Shown here piece after piece: positions 54,593 through 63,083 of a stretch of DNA of 64,000 nucleotides (position 1 is its first letter; the number at the start of each line of letters is the position of its first letter). The notes beneath the pieces are model-generated. The model saw only the letters and a list, made by a program, of their open reading frames with translations. It had not been told where the DNA came from and did not search any database. The translations under genes were made by a program, and so were the position numbers. Source of the stretch: Actinophytocola xinjiangensis. GTDB taxonomy: Bacteria > Actinomycetota > Actinomycetes > Mycobacteriales > Pseudonocardiaceae. The stretch spans positions 1 through 64,000 of the forward strand of contig NZ_MSIF01000027.1 of the NCBI RefSeq assembly GCF_001921215.1, in the 5' to 3' direction.

Positions 54593-55831
54593 TCAGGCGA
54601 GGTGAACCGGGAGCACCGCCGCGGAGTTGGAGAAGAACGACGGGACCGGCGGCAGCGTCGCCGCCTCCGTTGCCAACCGGACGTTCGGGTACCGCTCGAA
54701 CAGCGCGGGCAGCGCGACCTGCGCCTCCAACCGCGCCAGGTGCGCCCCCAGACAGATGTGCGGGCCGCCGCCGAAGGCCAGGTGCCTGGCCGAGGGACGG
54801 GTGATGTCGAAGGTGTCCGCGCCGGCACCGTGGTGGGCCTGGTCGCGGCCGACCCCGCTGTAGGGCGCCAGGATCGCCTCGCCCTTGGGGATCCGCACCC
54901 CCGCGATCTCGATGTCCTCGAACGGGTACCGGGCGGGGAAGTTGCCGATCGGCGCGTCCCAGCGCAACGTCTCCTCGACCACCCGCGCCCACACCTCCTC
55001 GCCGCCGCCACGCGCCAGCTCCAGCTGGTCGGGGTGGGTCAGCAGCGCCCGGACACCGTTGACCACCAGGCTCAACGTCGTCTCGTGACCGGCGGTCAGC
55101 AGCAGCCAGATCGTGTCGATCAGCTCCTCGGTGGTCAGCGCCTCGTGATCCTGGTCGCCGACCTCGATCAACGCGCTGGTCAGGTCCTCCCCCGGCTCCG
55201 CGCGCCGCAGGTCGACCAGGCGGTTGAGCAGCTCGTGGCGGTCCCGCTGGGTCGCCACCACCTCCTCGGCGGTGGTGTTGGTGCGGAAGATGCTGTCCAC
55301 CAGCTCCCGCAGCCGGGGCCGCCAGTCGACCGGCACCCCGGTCAGCTCGCAGATCATCGACATCGGCACCGGGTAGGCGAAGTGCTGACGCAGGTCGACC
55401 ACGCCGTCGGCGTCGGCGTTGGCCGGCAACGCGTCCAGCAGCTCGCGCACGATCTCGGTCAGCCGGGGACGCAGCCGCTCCACCCGGCCCCGGGTGAACG
55501 TCCTGGTCACCGGGCGGCGCAACCGCTGGTGGGACTCGCCATCACTGGTGACCATGTTGGTCACCTTGATCATGCCGACCAGCGGCCACTCGTCGGTGAC
55601 CTCACCGGAGATGATCGCGTTCCAGTTGCGCCAGTTCTTCGACACGCGGGGGTCGGTCACCAGGTCGGCCAGCAGCGCGTGGTCGGTCACCGCCCACACC
55701 CCGACGTCACCGGGCAGCACCACCCGGACCACCGGGCCCAGCTCCCGCATTCTCGCCGCCTCACCGTGGTGGTCGGTGCCCATGGGGTCGAGGTGGATGA
55801 CGGGAACCCGCGCGGTGACCTGGTCGGTCAT
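54593..55831 (-). CDS. cytochrome P450, CYP154-like
   Basis: Monooxygenase of 412 aa with full canonical motifs: I-helix TAGHETT, ETLR (ExxR) and heme loop FGGGPHICLGAHL. The segment RWDAPIGNFPARYPFEDIEIAG and the position after a conservon match the CYP154 family. The ATG at 55831 has AGGAGG upstream and overlaps the stop of the preceding P450 (ATGA). Last gene of the cvn operon. Confidence 0.9.
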   Translation of the reverse strand: MTDQVTARVPVIHLDPMGTDHHGEAARMRELGPVVRVVLPGDVGVWAVTDHALLADLVTDPRVSKNWRNWNAIISGEVTDEWPLVGMIKVTNMVTSDGESHQRLRRPVTRTFTRGRVERLRPRLTEIVRELLDALPANADADGVVDLRQHFAYPVPMSMICELTGVPVDWRPRLRELVDSIFRTNTTAEEVVATQRDRHELLNRLVDLRRAEPGEDLTSALIEVGDQDHEALTTEELIDTIWLLLTAGHETTLSLVVNGVRALLTHPDQLELARGGGEEVWARVVEETLRWDAPIGNFPARYPFEDIEIAGVRIPKGEAILAPYSGVGRDQAHHGAGADTFDITRPSARHLAFGGGPHICLGAHLARLEAQVALPALFERYPNVRLATEAATLPPVPSFFSNSAAVLPVHLA

Positions 55832-57069
55832 CTGGAACTGCCTCCTGGTTTGGTGAACGTGACGGGAAGGCTTGCCGGGCAACGCGTCCACGGCGAGGGC
55901 AGCAGCGTCACCGCGTCAGCCGGTATCGACAACGTCACATCATGTAGTCGGTGCAGGGCCGTGTCGACCGCTATCCGTGTGATCATTCGGCCCGCGCGTT
56001 GGGCGGGACACGAGTGCGGACCGGCACTCCACGCCAGGTGCGACCGGTTGCCGATCTCCAGCCACGGGTCGTCGGTGTGCACCCTCGGGTCGGCGTTCGC
56101 GGCGGCCAGGCCGAGGATCAGCGCGTCGCCGCGCCGGATCGGCAGCCCGCCCAGCTCACAGTCGACCAACGCGTAGCGGGCCGGCATGTTCGCCATCGGC
56201 GGGTCCCGCCAGAGCACCTCGTCCAGCGCGTCGTCCAGCCCCAGCCGCCCGCCGCGCAACCGCCCGGCGAACCGGGGGTCGGCCAGCATCAGCCGCAGCG
56301 TCTGCGCGATCCACGACGTCGTGGTCTCGTAGCCGGCGGAGATCATCAGCACCATCGACTGCTGGATCTCGAAGTCGTCGCGCAGGCTGGGGTGGTTGAG
56401 GAACGCCGTGGTCAGGTCGTCGGCCGGGGTCTGGCGGCGGGCACGCATGACCCCGGTGAGGATCCGTTCCAGCTCCTGGGCCGCCGGCGCGGAGTCCTCC
56501 GCCGAGGAGAACAGCGCGATCAGCGCCGCGCGCAACTGGTGGCCCTGCGCGGTCGGCAGCCCGAACAGACCGGCGACGGTCAGCATCGGCACCACGGCCG
56601 CGTAGTCGGCGACCAGGTCCGCCTCGCCCTGCCCGGCGAACCCGTTGACCAGGTCGACACAGGTGCGCCGGATGAACCGGCTCATCCGGTGCTCGTCGAG
56701 CCCGGCCAGGCCCTCGTCGAGCGGGCCGCGCAGCCGGCGGTGCTTGTCGCCGTCGGCGAAGTAGGCGTTGTCCCTGGGGAACATCATCGGGCCAAGACCC
56801 GAGTCCGGCGGCACCCTGCCGTCGCGGAACAGACCCCAGTTGTTGGGGTCGCGGGAGAACAGCTGCTCGTTGCGGACCACCTGGCACAGCTCGTGGTGGC
56901 CCAGGACGAGCCAGGCGTTGATGCCCGGCTCAAGCTGGACGGGCGCGACCTCGCCCCAGCGTTCGCGCAGCGCGCCGTAGGCGGCCTGCGGGTCGGCGAC
57001 GTTGGTCGTGGTGATCAGCGGGGTCAGTTCGGTGTGCTCGGCGAGCAGGTGCCGGCGGGTGGTGGTCAT
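55828..57069 (-). CDS. cytochrome P450, CYP157-like, with altered ExxR motif
   Basis: A 413-aa P450. The I-helix AGYETT and heme cysteine (AGPHSCPAQRA) are present, but the normally invariant ExxR is DEVLW, with Trp in place of Arg, and the glycine after the heme cysteine is replaced (CPA). CYP157 enzymes of Streptomyces are known for lacking ExxR and for sitting beside CYP154 in conservons, so the family call is strong. Coupled to cvnD by a 4-bp overlap. It may need CYP154 as partner. Confidence 0.88.
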   Translation of the reverse strand: MTTTRRHLLAEHTELTPLITTTNVADPQAAYGALRERWGEVAPVQLEPGINAWLVLGHHELCQVVRNEQLFSRDPNNWGLFRDGRVPPDSGLGPMMFPRDNAYFADGDKHRRLRGPLDEGLAGLDEHRMSRFIRRTCVDLVNGFAGQGEADLVADYAAVVPMLTVAGLFGLPTAQGHQLRAALIALFSSAEDSAPAAQELERILTGVMRARRQTPADDLTTAFLNHPSLRDDFEIQQSMVLMISAGYETTTSWIAQTLRLMLADPRFAGRLRGGRLGLDDALDEVLWRDPPMANMPARYALVDCELGGLPIRRGDALILGLAAANADPRVHTDDPWLEIGNRSHLAWSAGPHSCPAQRAGRMITRIAVDTALHRLHDVTLSIPADAVTLLPSPWTRCPASLPVTFTKPGGSSR

Positions 57070-57674
57070 ACGGATGCCTTGGCGGGAAGGGGAAAACGGA
57101 TGGCGTGGTCGACGAGCGTGCTCAGCGCCGCGGCGCAGGACTCACGGGACCGGGCGTCACAGGTCACGATCGGGGTGTCCGGTAACAGGTCCAGCGCCTC
57201 GCGCAGTTGGCCGGTGGCGTAGCGGGGGGCGCCCGGGAACTCGTTGATGGCCACCGCGAACGGCATGCCCGTGCGCAGCTCCAACTGGTCGAACACCTCG
57301 AAGCTGTCCTCCAGCCGGCGCGAGTCGACCAGCACGAGGGCGCCGACCGCGCCGTCGGCCAGGCCCTCCCACAGGTCCCAGAAGCGGCGCTGGCCCGGCG
57401 TGCCGAACAGGTAGAGCACCACTTCCTCGCTGACGGTGATCCGGCCGAAGTCCATCGCGACCGTGGTGGTCGACTTGGCGTCCAGACCGGCCAGCGAGTC
57501 GACGCCGACGCTGGCGACGGTCATCGTCTCCTCGGTGCGCAGCGGCGGGATCTCGCTGACCGACCCGATCAGCGTCGTCTTGCCGACGCCGAACGCGCCG
57601 ACCACCAGGATCTTCACCGACTGGGCGACCGTGGCCGGCACGTACGGGGTTGGTTCAGAGCTTGCGGAGACCAT
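57066..57674 (-). CDS. cvnD: conservon GTPase-like protein CvnD
   Basis: Small Ras/MglA-like nucleotide-binding protein, 202 aa. G1 GAFGVGKTT, switch region TVAMDFGRI, G3-like FGTPGQRRFW and G4 AINEF are visible. In conservons CvnD cycles nucleotides under control of CvnB-type proteins at the membrane with CvnA. The ATG has GGAGAAAG upstream and lies 20 bp inside cvnC. Confidence 0.93.
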   Translation of the reverse strand: MVSASSEPTPYVPATVAQSVKILVVGAFGVGKTTLIGSVSEIPPLRTEETMTVASVGVDSLAGLDAKSTTTVAMDFGRITVSEEVVLYLFGTPGQRRFWDLWEGLADGAVGALVLVDSRRLEDSFEVFDQLELRTGMPFAVAINEFPGAPRYATGQLREALDLLPDTPIVTCDARSRESCAAALSTLVDHAIRFPLPAKASV

Positions 57675-58041
57675 TGAGCACTTTCTCCAGGAGGTCGCGG
57701 TCGGGCAGCGCGTGGCGCGGCGGGCCGGAGCGGATCGACAGGTGGCCGGAGTCGACGAGGTCCGACGCGATCACCACCACCAGGCTGACCGGCAGCTTCA
57801 GGTACGCGGCCGCCTCGGCCAGCGACAGCACCCCCCGGCACAGCGCCAGCAGCTCCCGCGTCCGCCGGCTGGCCGACACCGGCACCGGCACCTCCGGGTC
57901 GACGCGCAGCAGGGTCTCGGGCCGGATGGTGTTGCGGGAGGGGCGGGCACGGCCCGAGGTGATGACGTAGGACCGGACGGGATGGTCGGCGAAGTGGTCG
58001 GCGTGGTCGGCGACGTGGTCGTGGAAGTCGGGGTCCGCCAT
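57655..58041 (-). CDS. cvnC: conservon DUF742 protein CvnC
   Basis: A 128-aa DUF742 protein, third member of the conservon. A His/Asp-rich N-terminus (DHVADHADHFADH) precedes a winged-helix-like domain with VRSYVITSGRA, LSLAEAAAYLKLPVSLV and the terminal DRDLLEKVLNGLRKL typical of the family. Its partner role is probably to bind CvnA or DNA; function is not settled. Confidence 0.93.
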   Translation of the reverse strand: MADPDFHDHVADHADHFADHPVRSYVITSGRARPSRNTIRPETLLRVDPEVPVPVSASRRTRELLALCRGVLSLAEAAAYLKLPVSLVVVIASDLVDSGHLSIRSGPPRHALPDRDLLEKVLNGLRKL

Positions 58042-58046
58042 CGCGG

Positions 58047-58448
58047 TCAGCGGGCGCGCGAGGGCGTGCTGAGGGTCCGTTCACCGATGGTGAGCACCTG
58101 CGCCTGCATCTGCTGGGCGATCAGGGCCGGGTCGATCACCTGCTCGGTGACCACCGCCAGCCGTGACCCGTCACCGGCGCCGCGCACGAACAGGAAACCA
58201 CCGTCGAACTCGACCATGACCTGCCGGGGGCCGGTGCCGCTGCCGAACTCCTTGCTCACGCCCTGGCCCAGCGAGCTGAGGCCGGCGCAGGCGGCGGCGA
58301 GCTTGTCGGCGACGTCGACGGGCGTGTGCCCGGTGCGGACCTTGAGCAGGCCGTCGGAGGTGAGCACGACCGCGTGCCGGACACCGCGCACCGTACTGAT
58401 CAACTCCAGCATCCAGCTGTTGTCGTCGGGGGTGGTGAAGGACGTCAT
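58047..58448 (-). CDS. cvnB: conservon roadblock/LC7 protein CvnB
   Basis: A 133-aa roadblock/LC7-domain protein, likely GTPase-activating or scaffolding for CvnD. WMLELISTVRGVRHAVVLTSDGLLK opens the domain, and FLFVRGAGDGSRLAVV follows in the centre. The ATG overlaps the cvnA stop by 4 bp; five bp separate it from cvnC. Confidence 0.93.
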   Translation of the reverse strand: MTSFTTPDDNSWMLELISTVRGVRHAVVLTSDGLLKVRTGHTPVDVADKLAAACAGLSSLGQGVSKEFGSGTGPRQVMVEFDGGFLFVRGAGDGSRLAVVTEQVIDPALIAQQMQAQVLTIGERTLSTPSRAR

Positions 58449-60019
58449 CGGTTCTCCGTGTCCTGTGTGGCGTCATGGGTGATGTCGCGAATGAGGTCGT
58501 GGGTCATGTCGGTCGTGGTCGCGCCGAGGAAGGCGCCCATCCACTGGCCGGCCGCCTCGGCCGACTGGGGTGGCTCGGGTTGTTCACCTGGCCAGTCGAC
58601 GGTGCCGGCCAGTGCCTCGGTGCGCCGGGAGCGGCGGCGGGGCAGCGCCGGCAGGTCCCCGGCGTAGGGCTCCGGCTCGGGTTCCGGGTCCGGTCGCGGG
58701 TCGCGGGCGGGTGCGGGGTCGGAACGTGGCCGGGGGCTCGGCGGCTCGGGAGCGGTCGACTCGCCGGAGGAGAGCACCGGGGTCGCGAACTCGACCAGGT
58801 CGACGCCGGGCGGCGCGTCGAGCGGGTCGAGGGTGCCGGAGGTGATCGGTTCGCGGGTGGGCAGCGGGTCGGGGCGCCGGGTGAGGGCGTGGGTGAGCAC
58901 GCCGGACAGGGCCACCGGTTCGGTCATCTCGGTGGGCACCAGCACGATGGCGCGCAGGCCGCCGTAGACCGACTCGGTGATGTCGACCCGGAAGCCGTGC
59001 CGGCGTACGTAGGCGCCGACGACCGGCAGGCCGGTCTGCGGGATCTCGCCGAGGTCGGCCAGGCCGACGGGCCGTCGGCCGGAGGCGATGTCGCGGACGC
59101 GTTCGAGGCGGACGTCGTCGAGGCCGACGCCGCCGTCGTCGATCTCGATGACCGCGCCGCGCTGCACGTGCCGCAGCGACACCAGGACCTGGGTGGTCGG
59201 CGGGGAGGACTGGGCGGCGTTGGCGAGCAGTTCGGCGAGCACGTGGATCAGCGGCTCGACCACGCGCGCGGAGACCGCGACGCCGGGGTCGCCGGAGACC
59301 TCGACGCGCTGGTAGGCGGTGATCCGGCCGGCGGCGCCGCGCACGACGTCGCTCAGCGGCAGCGCCTGGTGCCACTGCTGGCCTGGCCACTCCCCGCACA
59401 GCGCGGCCAGGCTCTGGGCGTTGCGGGCCTGCTGGGCGGCGGCGTGGTCGAGGCGCATGCTGGTGTGCAGGACGTCGGCGTCGGCGGGATGGCGGTGCAC
59501 CATCCGCGCGGCCTCCTCCTGGATGCGGTGCGCGGAGGACTGGACCTTGCGGCCGAGGGTGACCACGGCGGCCTGCACGGCGTCGTGGCGGGCGTGGCGG
59601 TCGTCACGGACGCGGGCGAGTTGGGCACCGGCCCGGGTGATCACCGCGGCGGTGACCTCGTCGCCGGCGGGGTCGGGCATCGGCGGGACGGCACCGCCGG
59701 TGGTCAGTGCCGGCAGTTGGGCCTCGACGAGGTTCTCCAGGGTCAGCCGGCGGGTTTCGCAGATCCGCTCCAGGTCACGGATCCGGTCGTCGAGCCGGTT
59801 GAGCTCGGCGTCGTGGTCGCGGGCGGTGTTGGCCGAGGTGAGCGCGCCGGCGACCACCACGCCGACGGCGACCACGCCGGCCGCGACCCACCACAGCGTG
59901 CCGTCGAGGCCGTCGCCGAACAGCAACGGTGAGACGAGCACGTAGGCGGCGACGCCGACGACGCTGATCAGCAGGCCGGCCCGTCGTGGCAGGGCCGGGG
60001 CGGGCGTGGGAGATGCCAT
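58445..60019 (-). CDS. cvnA: conservon sensor-kinase-like protein CvnA
   Basis: Membrane sensor, about 524 aa. Two N-terminal hydrophobic helices (about 15-60), a coiled coil (about 65-100), then a dimerisation-like region and a histidine-kinase ATPase domain (about 245-365): VLAELLANAAQSSPP (N box) and IEIDDGGVGL (G1). The C-terminal 160 residues are a Pro/Glu-rich low-complexity tail. The phospho-accepting His region is weak, as in other CvnA proteins. Start ATG 60019; GTG 60025 is the alternative. First gene of a six-gene coupled operon. Confidence 0.9.
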   Translation of the reverse strand: MASPTPAPALPRRAGLLISVVGVAAYVLVSPLLFGDGLDGTLWWVAAGVVAVGVVVAGALTSANTARDHDAELNRLDDRIRDLERICETRRLTLENLVEAQLPALTTGGAVPPMPDPAGDEVTAAVITRAGAQLARVRDDRHARHDAVQAAVVTLGRKVQSSAHRIQEEAARMVHRHPADADVLHTSMRLDHAAAQQARNAQSLAALCGEWPGQQWHQALPLSDVVRGAAGRITAYQRVEVSGDPGVAVSARVVEPLIHVLAELLANAAQSSPPTTQVLVSLRHVQRGAVIEIDDGGVGLDDVRLERVRDIASGRRPVGLADLGEIPQTGLPVVGAYVRRHGFRVDITESVYGGLRAIVLVPTEMTEPVALSGVLTHALTRRPDPLPTREPITSGTLDPLDAPPGVDLVEFATPVLSSGESTAPEPPSPRPRSDPAPARDPRPDPEPEPEPYAGDLPALPRRRSRRTEALAGTVDWPGEQPEPPQSAEAAGQWMGAFLGATTTDMTHDLIRDITHDATQDTENR

Positions 60020-60157
60020 GATCACCAGATGTCCGGATCGCAGGAGCGGGTACGTATCAGCTGCTCGACTGAGATCTCACGGTCCGTGCTTCCCCGAAAG
60101 CAGCGAGACACGAGATTATCCCAGGAGTCAAGGCCGCCGGAACGGGCGTCCGACTAA

Positions 60158-60174
60158 CTGTCCACAGTGGACAG
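60158..60174. promoter_or_regulatory. 17-bp perfect palindrome CTGTCCACAGTGGACAG
   Basis: It contains copy 5 of TCCACAGTGGA (60161-60171) and is the longest version. It lies between the divergent cvnA and ATPase-regulator genes, so it may be an operator for one of them. Confidence 0.55.
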
Positions 60175-60270
60175 GCGATGACCGGAGCGGCAGGTGGCAC
60201 GTGGCGGATCACCGCGCGGAACTGGTTTCCTGGTGTCCACCGGACATCGGTCGACGAGGGCGGGACGGGC

Positions 60271-62178
60271 ATGGACGTGACGATCGGCGATCGGGTGAGC
60301 GGGCGCACCGCCGTGCTGGTGGGCAGATCCGAGGAGCTGACGCTGTTCACGCGGCTGCTGCGCGGTGAGCTGGACCGCAACGTGCTGCTGCTGCACGGAC
60401 CCGGTGGCATCGGCAAGACCCAGCTGCTGCGTGCCTGGTCAGCGGCGGCCACCGCCGCCGGCCGGCCCACCCGCTGGATCGACGCCCGCTCCATCGAACC
60501 ACGACCGGAGGCCATCGCCGCCGCCCTGGTCGACATCGCCCCGGCGACCGTGGTGTTCCTCGACGGCTTCGAACGCATCGCCGCCGGCGCCCGCGAACTG
60601 CGCGACGACGTCGTCCCCCGGCTGCCCGGCGACGCCCTGGTGGTCATCGCCGGACGCGACCGGCCCGACGCCGGCTGGTTCGCCGGCGGCTGGGCCCACG
60701 TGTCCTTCGCCATGGAACTGGCCGCGCTGGAGACCGGCACGGCGGTCGAGCTGCTCGGCGCGCACGGCGTGCCGCCCGCCCCGGCGCGCGAGATCACCCG
60801 CTGGGCGGCAGGCTCACCGCTGGCCCTCGTCCTGGCCGCCGGCGCCTGGCAGCGGCACGGCCACATCACCCCCGAACCCAGACTGGTCGCCACCCTGGTG
60901 CGGCTGACCACCGCCGTGCGCTGGGGCACCACGCACTTCGACGCCCTCGCCACCTGCGCCATCGCCCGGCGCACCACGCTGGACCTGCTGGCCGACACCC
61001 TCGAACCGAAGGCCGACGCCGCCGCCGCGCACGCGTGGCTGGCCGGGCTGCCCTTCGTCGACCAGGTCGGCGACGCGGTCACCCTGCACGACGCCGTGCG
61101 CGAGCCGATGCGCGAACACCTGCTGGGCGCCCGGCCCGCGCGGGAACGGGAGCTGCGCCGGCGGGTCACCGACCACCTGTACCGGCTGGGGACCCTCGGC
61201 GACCGCTCGGTGCTCACCGACCTCGCGCACCTGCTGCGCAACCCCGTGCTGCGCTGGACCTACTGCTGGGACGGCAGCTCGCGCTACCACGCCGACCGGC
61301 TGCGCGCCGGGGACACCGAGGTACTCGGCGAGGGCCTGATCGCCCGCGGCTACCCGCAGTGGTGGGCGGCCAGCGAGCCCTACCACCGGCTCGCGCCGCG
61401 CAACGTCGTCGTCGCCCGCAACGACACCGGCACCCCCGTCGGCTACGCGGTGTGGATCACACCGGGGTCGGCGCCGCTCGAGGTGCTGGCCGGCGACGAG
61501 TTCGGCCGCGACTGCCTGAGCTTCGCCGACCGGGTGTGCGCGTCGACCGACGTGGTGATCTGGCGCGACAGCATCGACCTGTCCGACGAGGAGGGCCTGG
61601 CGCTGGCGATGCTCAACATCGCGGTGGCGCTGCGCGCGGACGTGGCCAACCCCCGGCACGCGATCGTCCCGCTGTTCCAGCACAACCAGCGGCTGCACCA
61701 GTTCTGCCTGGCCGCCGGCGGGAAGGTGGTGCCGGAGCTGGACCGCACGGTCGACGGCCGGCCGCTGTGCGCGTACTGGATCGACTACGGCGCCGGCGGA
61801 CTGCGCTCCCACCAACGCGACCAGGTCTACCGCGAGCTCGGTCTGCCGCCGGCGCTCAACATCGAGGACGTGCGCGCCGCGCTGGAGTCGTTCTCGGTGG
61901 CGGTGTCGCTGGCCGAACACCCGCTGGCGGTGGGCATCGGTGTCGAGCAGCGGGCGGAGTCGGTCCGCGAGACGCTGCGCGCGGGCATCGCCGGCGCGTT
62001 CGGCCAGAGCCCGAAGGAGGAGGAGCTGCGCCGGGTGCTGTGGCTGCGCTACGTGGAGGCCGGCTCGACCTCCGGCGCGACGGCCCGCGCGCTGTCGATG
62101 AGCAAGGCGACCTATTTCCGGCGGCTCAACGAGGGCCTGCGCCGGCTCACCGAGCACCTGGTGGCCCAGTCCAGCTGA
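60271..62178 (+). CDS. P-loop ATPase regulator with a C-terminal HTH
   Basis: Predicted ATP-dependent regulator, 635 aa from ATG 60271 (an ATG at 60178 adds 31 residues and starts by the palindrome). The STAND/AAA-type ATPase has P-loop HGPGGIGKT (about 48-56) and Walker B VVFLDGFERI. A central alpha-helical part follows, with a GNAT-like stretch RNDTGTPVGYAVWITPG (about 405-420). The C-terminus (about 585-632) looks like a helix-turn-helix: TARALSMSKATYFRRL. Divergent from the conservon. No specific family name is certain. Confidence 0.72.
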   Translation: MDVTIGDRVSGRTAVLVGRSEELTLFTRLLRGELDRNVLLLHGPGGIGKTQLLRAWSAAATAAGRPTRWIDARSIEPRPEAIAAALVDIAPATVVFLDGFERIAAGARELRDDVVPRLPGDALVVIAGRDRPDAGWFAGGWAHVSFAMELAALETGTAVELLGAHGVPPAPAREITRWAAGSPLALVLAAGAWQRHGHITPEPRLVATLVRLTTAVRWGTTHFDALATCAIARRTTLDLLADTLEPKADAAAAHAWLAGLPFVDQVGDAVTLHDAVREPMREHLLGARPARERELRRRVTDHLYRLGTLGDRSVLTDLAHLLRNPVLRWTYCWDGSSRYHADRLRAGDTEVLGEGLIARGYPQWWAASEPYHRLAPRNVVVARNDTGTPVGYAVWITPGSAPLEVLAGDEFGRDCLSFADRVCASTDVVIWRDSIDLSDEEGLALAMLNIAVALRADVANPRHAIVPLFQHNQRLHQFCLAAGGKVVPELDRTVDGRPLCAYWIDYGAGGLRSHQRDQVYRELGLPPALNIEDVRAALESFSVAVSLAEHPLAVGIGVEQRAESVRETLRAGIAGAFGQSPKEEELRRVLWLRYVEAGSTSGATARALSMSKATYFRRLNEGLRRLTEHLVAQSS

Positions 62179-62183
62179 GGCGC

Positions 62184-63077
62184 TCAGCCCACGACGTAGG
62201 GCCTCAGCAGGGCGATCAGCTCGGGGTCGCCTCGGCCGTTGTGCTCCTCGGAGGCGATCCGCCTGGCCACGCCGGCCAGGAAGTCGGCGACCTGGACCCT
62301 GGCGTCGTCGCGGGAGTCGACCAGCCGCAGCCCGGCGAGCCGTCCGGCGCACAGGCGCTTGAGCTGGGCGATGCGGGTCTCGGTGAACGAGAGCTGTTCG
62401 TCGTGCACGATCTCGACCGGTTCGCCGCCGCTCCAGTGCGTCACCGTGCGGACGATCGACGAGACCATCGGGTCCACAGTGGACACTACGGTCGGGTCGA
62501 CCGCGATGCTCGTCCGGTAGTTCTCGATCCGTTGCCGCCCACCGGACATCTCGGCGAGGATCGACCGCACCTGGTCGTCCACACGGAACCGCAGCAGGTA
62601 GTCCAGGTCCTGGAAGAACGAGTCGATGGTCACCTGGTCGCCGCGCCGGGTGCGCACCCGGACCACACTGTTGAACGACTCCAGGAACGCCGCCCACCGC
62701 TGCTGGCCGAACGCCGCCGGGCCACCCGTGTTGAGAACCGCCGCCCGGGAGTCGTCGCCGGTGAGCAGGCCGACCATCCGCGACACCAGGAACAGCGTCT
62801 TGTCCACCAGCACCACGAACGCCTCGCCGTGCATCGGCCCGGACTCGCCAAGCAGCCACACCAGCGCGCCCCGGTGCTTGTCACGCAGCAGGTGGTTGGC
62901 CTTGTACTCCTGGGCCGGTGAACGGATCCGGTCGCGGACCCGCGCCACGCAGTCGGTCGCGGCGGCCAGGCTCAGCCCGACGCTGGCGTGGGCGAACACG
63001 TCGGTCACCCCGCCGACCAGCTTCTCGCCCTCCGAGCCGGACTCGTCACAGGCGATCTCCACGACCACCAGCCCCAC
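62184..63077 (-). CDS. DUF3800-like protein
   Basis: A 297-aa protein beginning EIACDESGSEG, the Asp-Glu-Ser-Gly opening of DUF3800-type proteins, and ending with DARVQVADFLAGVARR, the matching distal acidic motif. DUF3800 is thought to have an RNase H-like fold and is often found near mobile elements and defence genes, but its activity is not established. It starts (GTG) 6 bp after the stop of the upstream CocE-like gene on the same strand. It contains copy 6 of the recurrent palindrome (62473-62483). Confidence 0.75.
   Translation of the reverse strand: MGLVVVEIACDESGSEGEKLVGGVTDVFAHASVGLSLAAATDCVARVRDRIRSPAQEYKANHLLRDKHRGALVWLLGESGPMHGEAFVVLVDKTLFLVSRMVGLLTGDDSRAAVLNTGGPAAFGQQRWAAFLESFNSVVRVRTRRGDQVTIDSFFQDLDYLLRFRVDDQVRSILAEMSGGRQRIENYRTSIAVDPTVVSTVDPMVSSIVRTVTHWSGGEPVEIVHDEQLSFTETRIAQLKRLCAGRLAGLRLVDSRDDARVQVADFLAGVARRIASEEHNGRGDPELIALLRPYVVG
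62473..62483. repeat. recurrent palindrome TCCACAGTGGA, copy 6
   Basis: Perfect copy in the DUF3800-like coding sequence, extended to 13 bp by flanking G and C (62472-62484). Confidence 0.7.
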
Positions 63078-63083
63078 GGTAGC

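Noticed and set aside
62184-63077. DUF3800-like gene as the missing Wadjet nuclease
   Set aside because: It lies 45 kb away, has a DESG motif rather than a Toprim motif, and pairs with a CocE gene.
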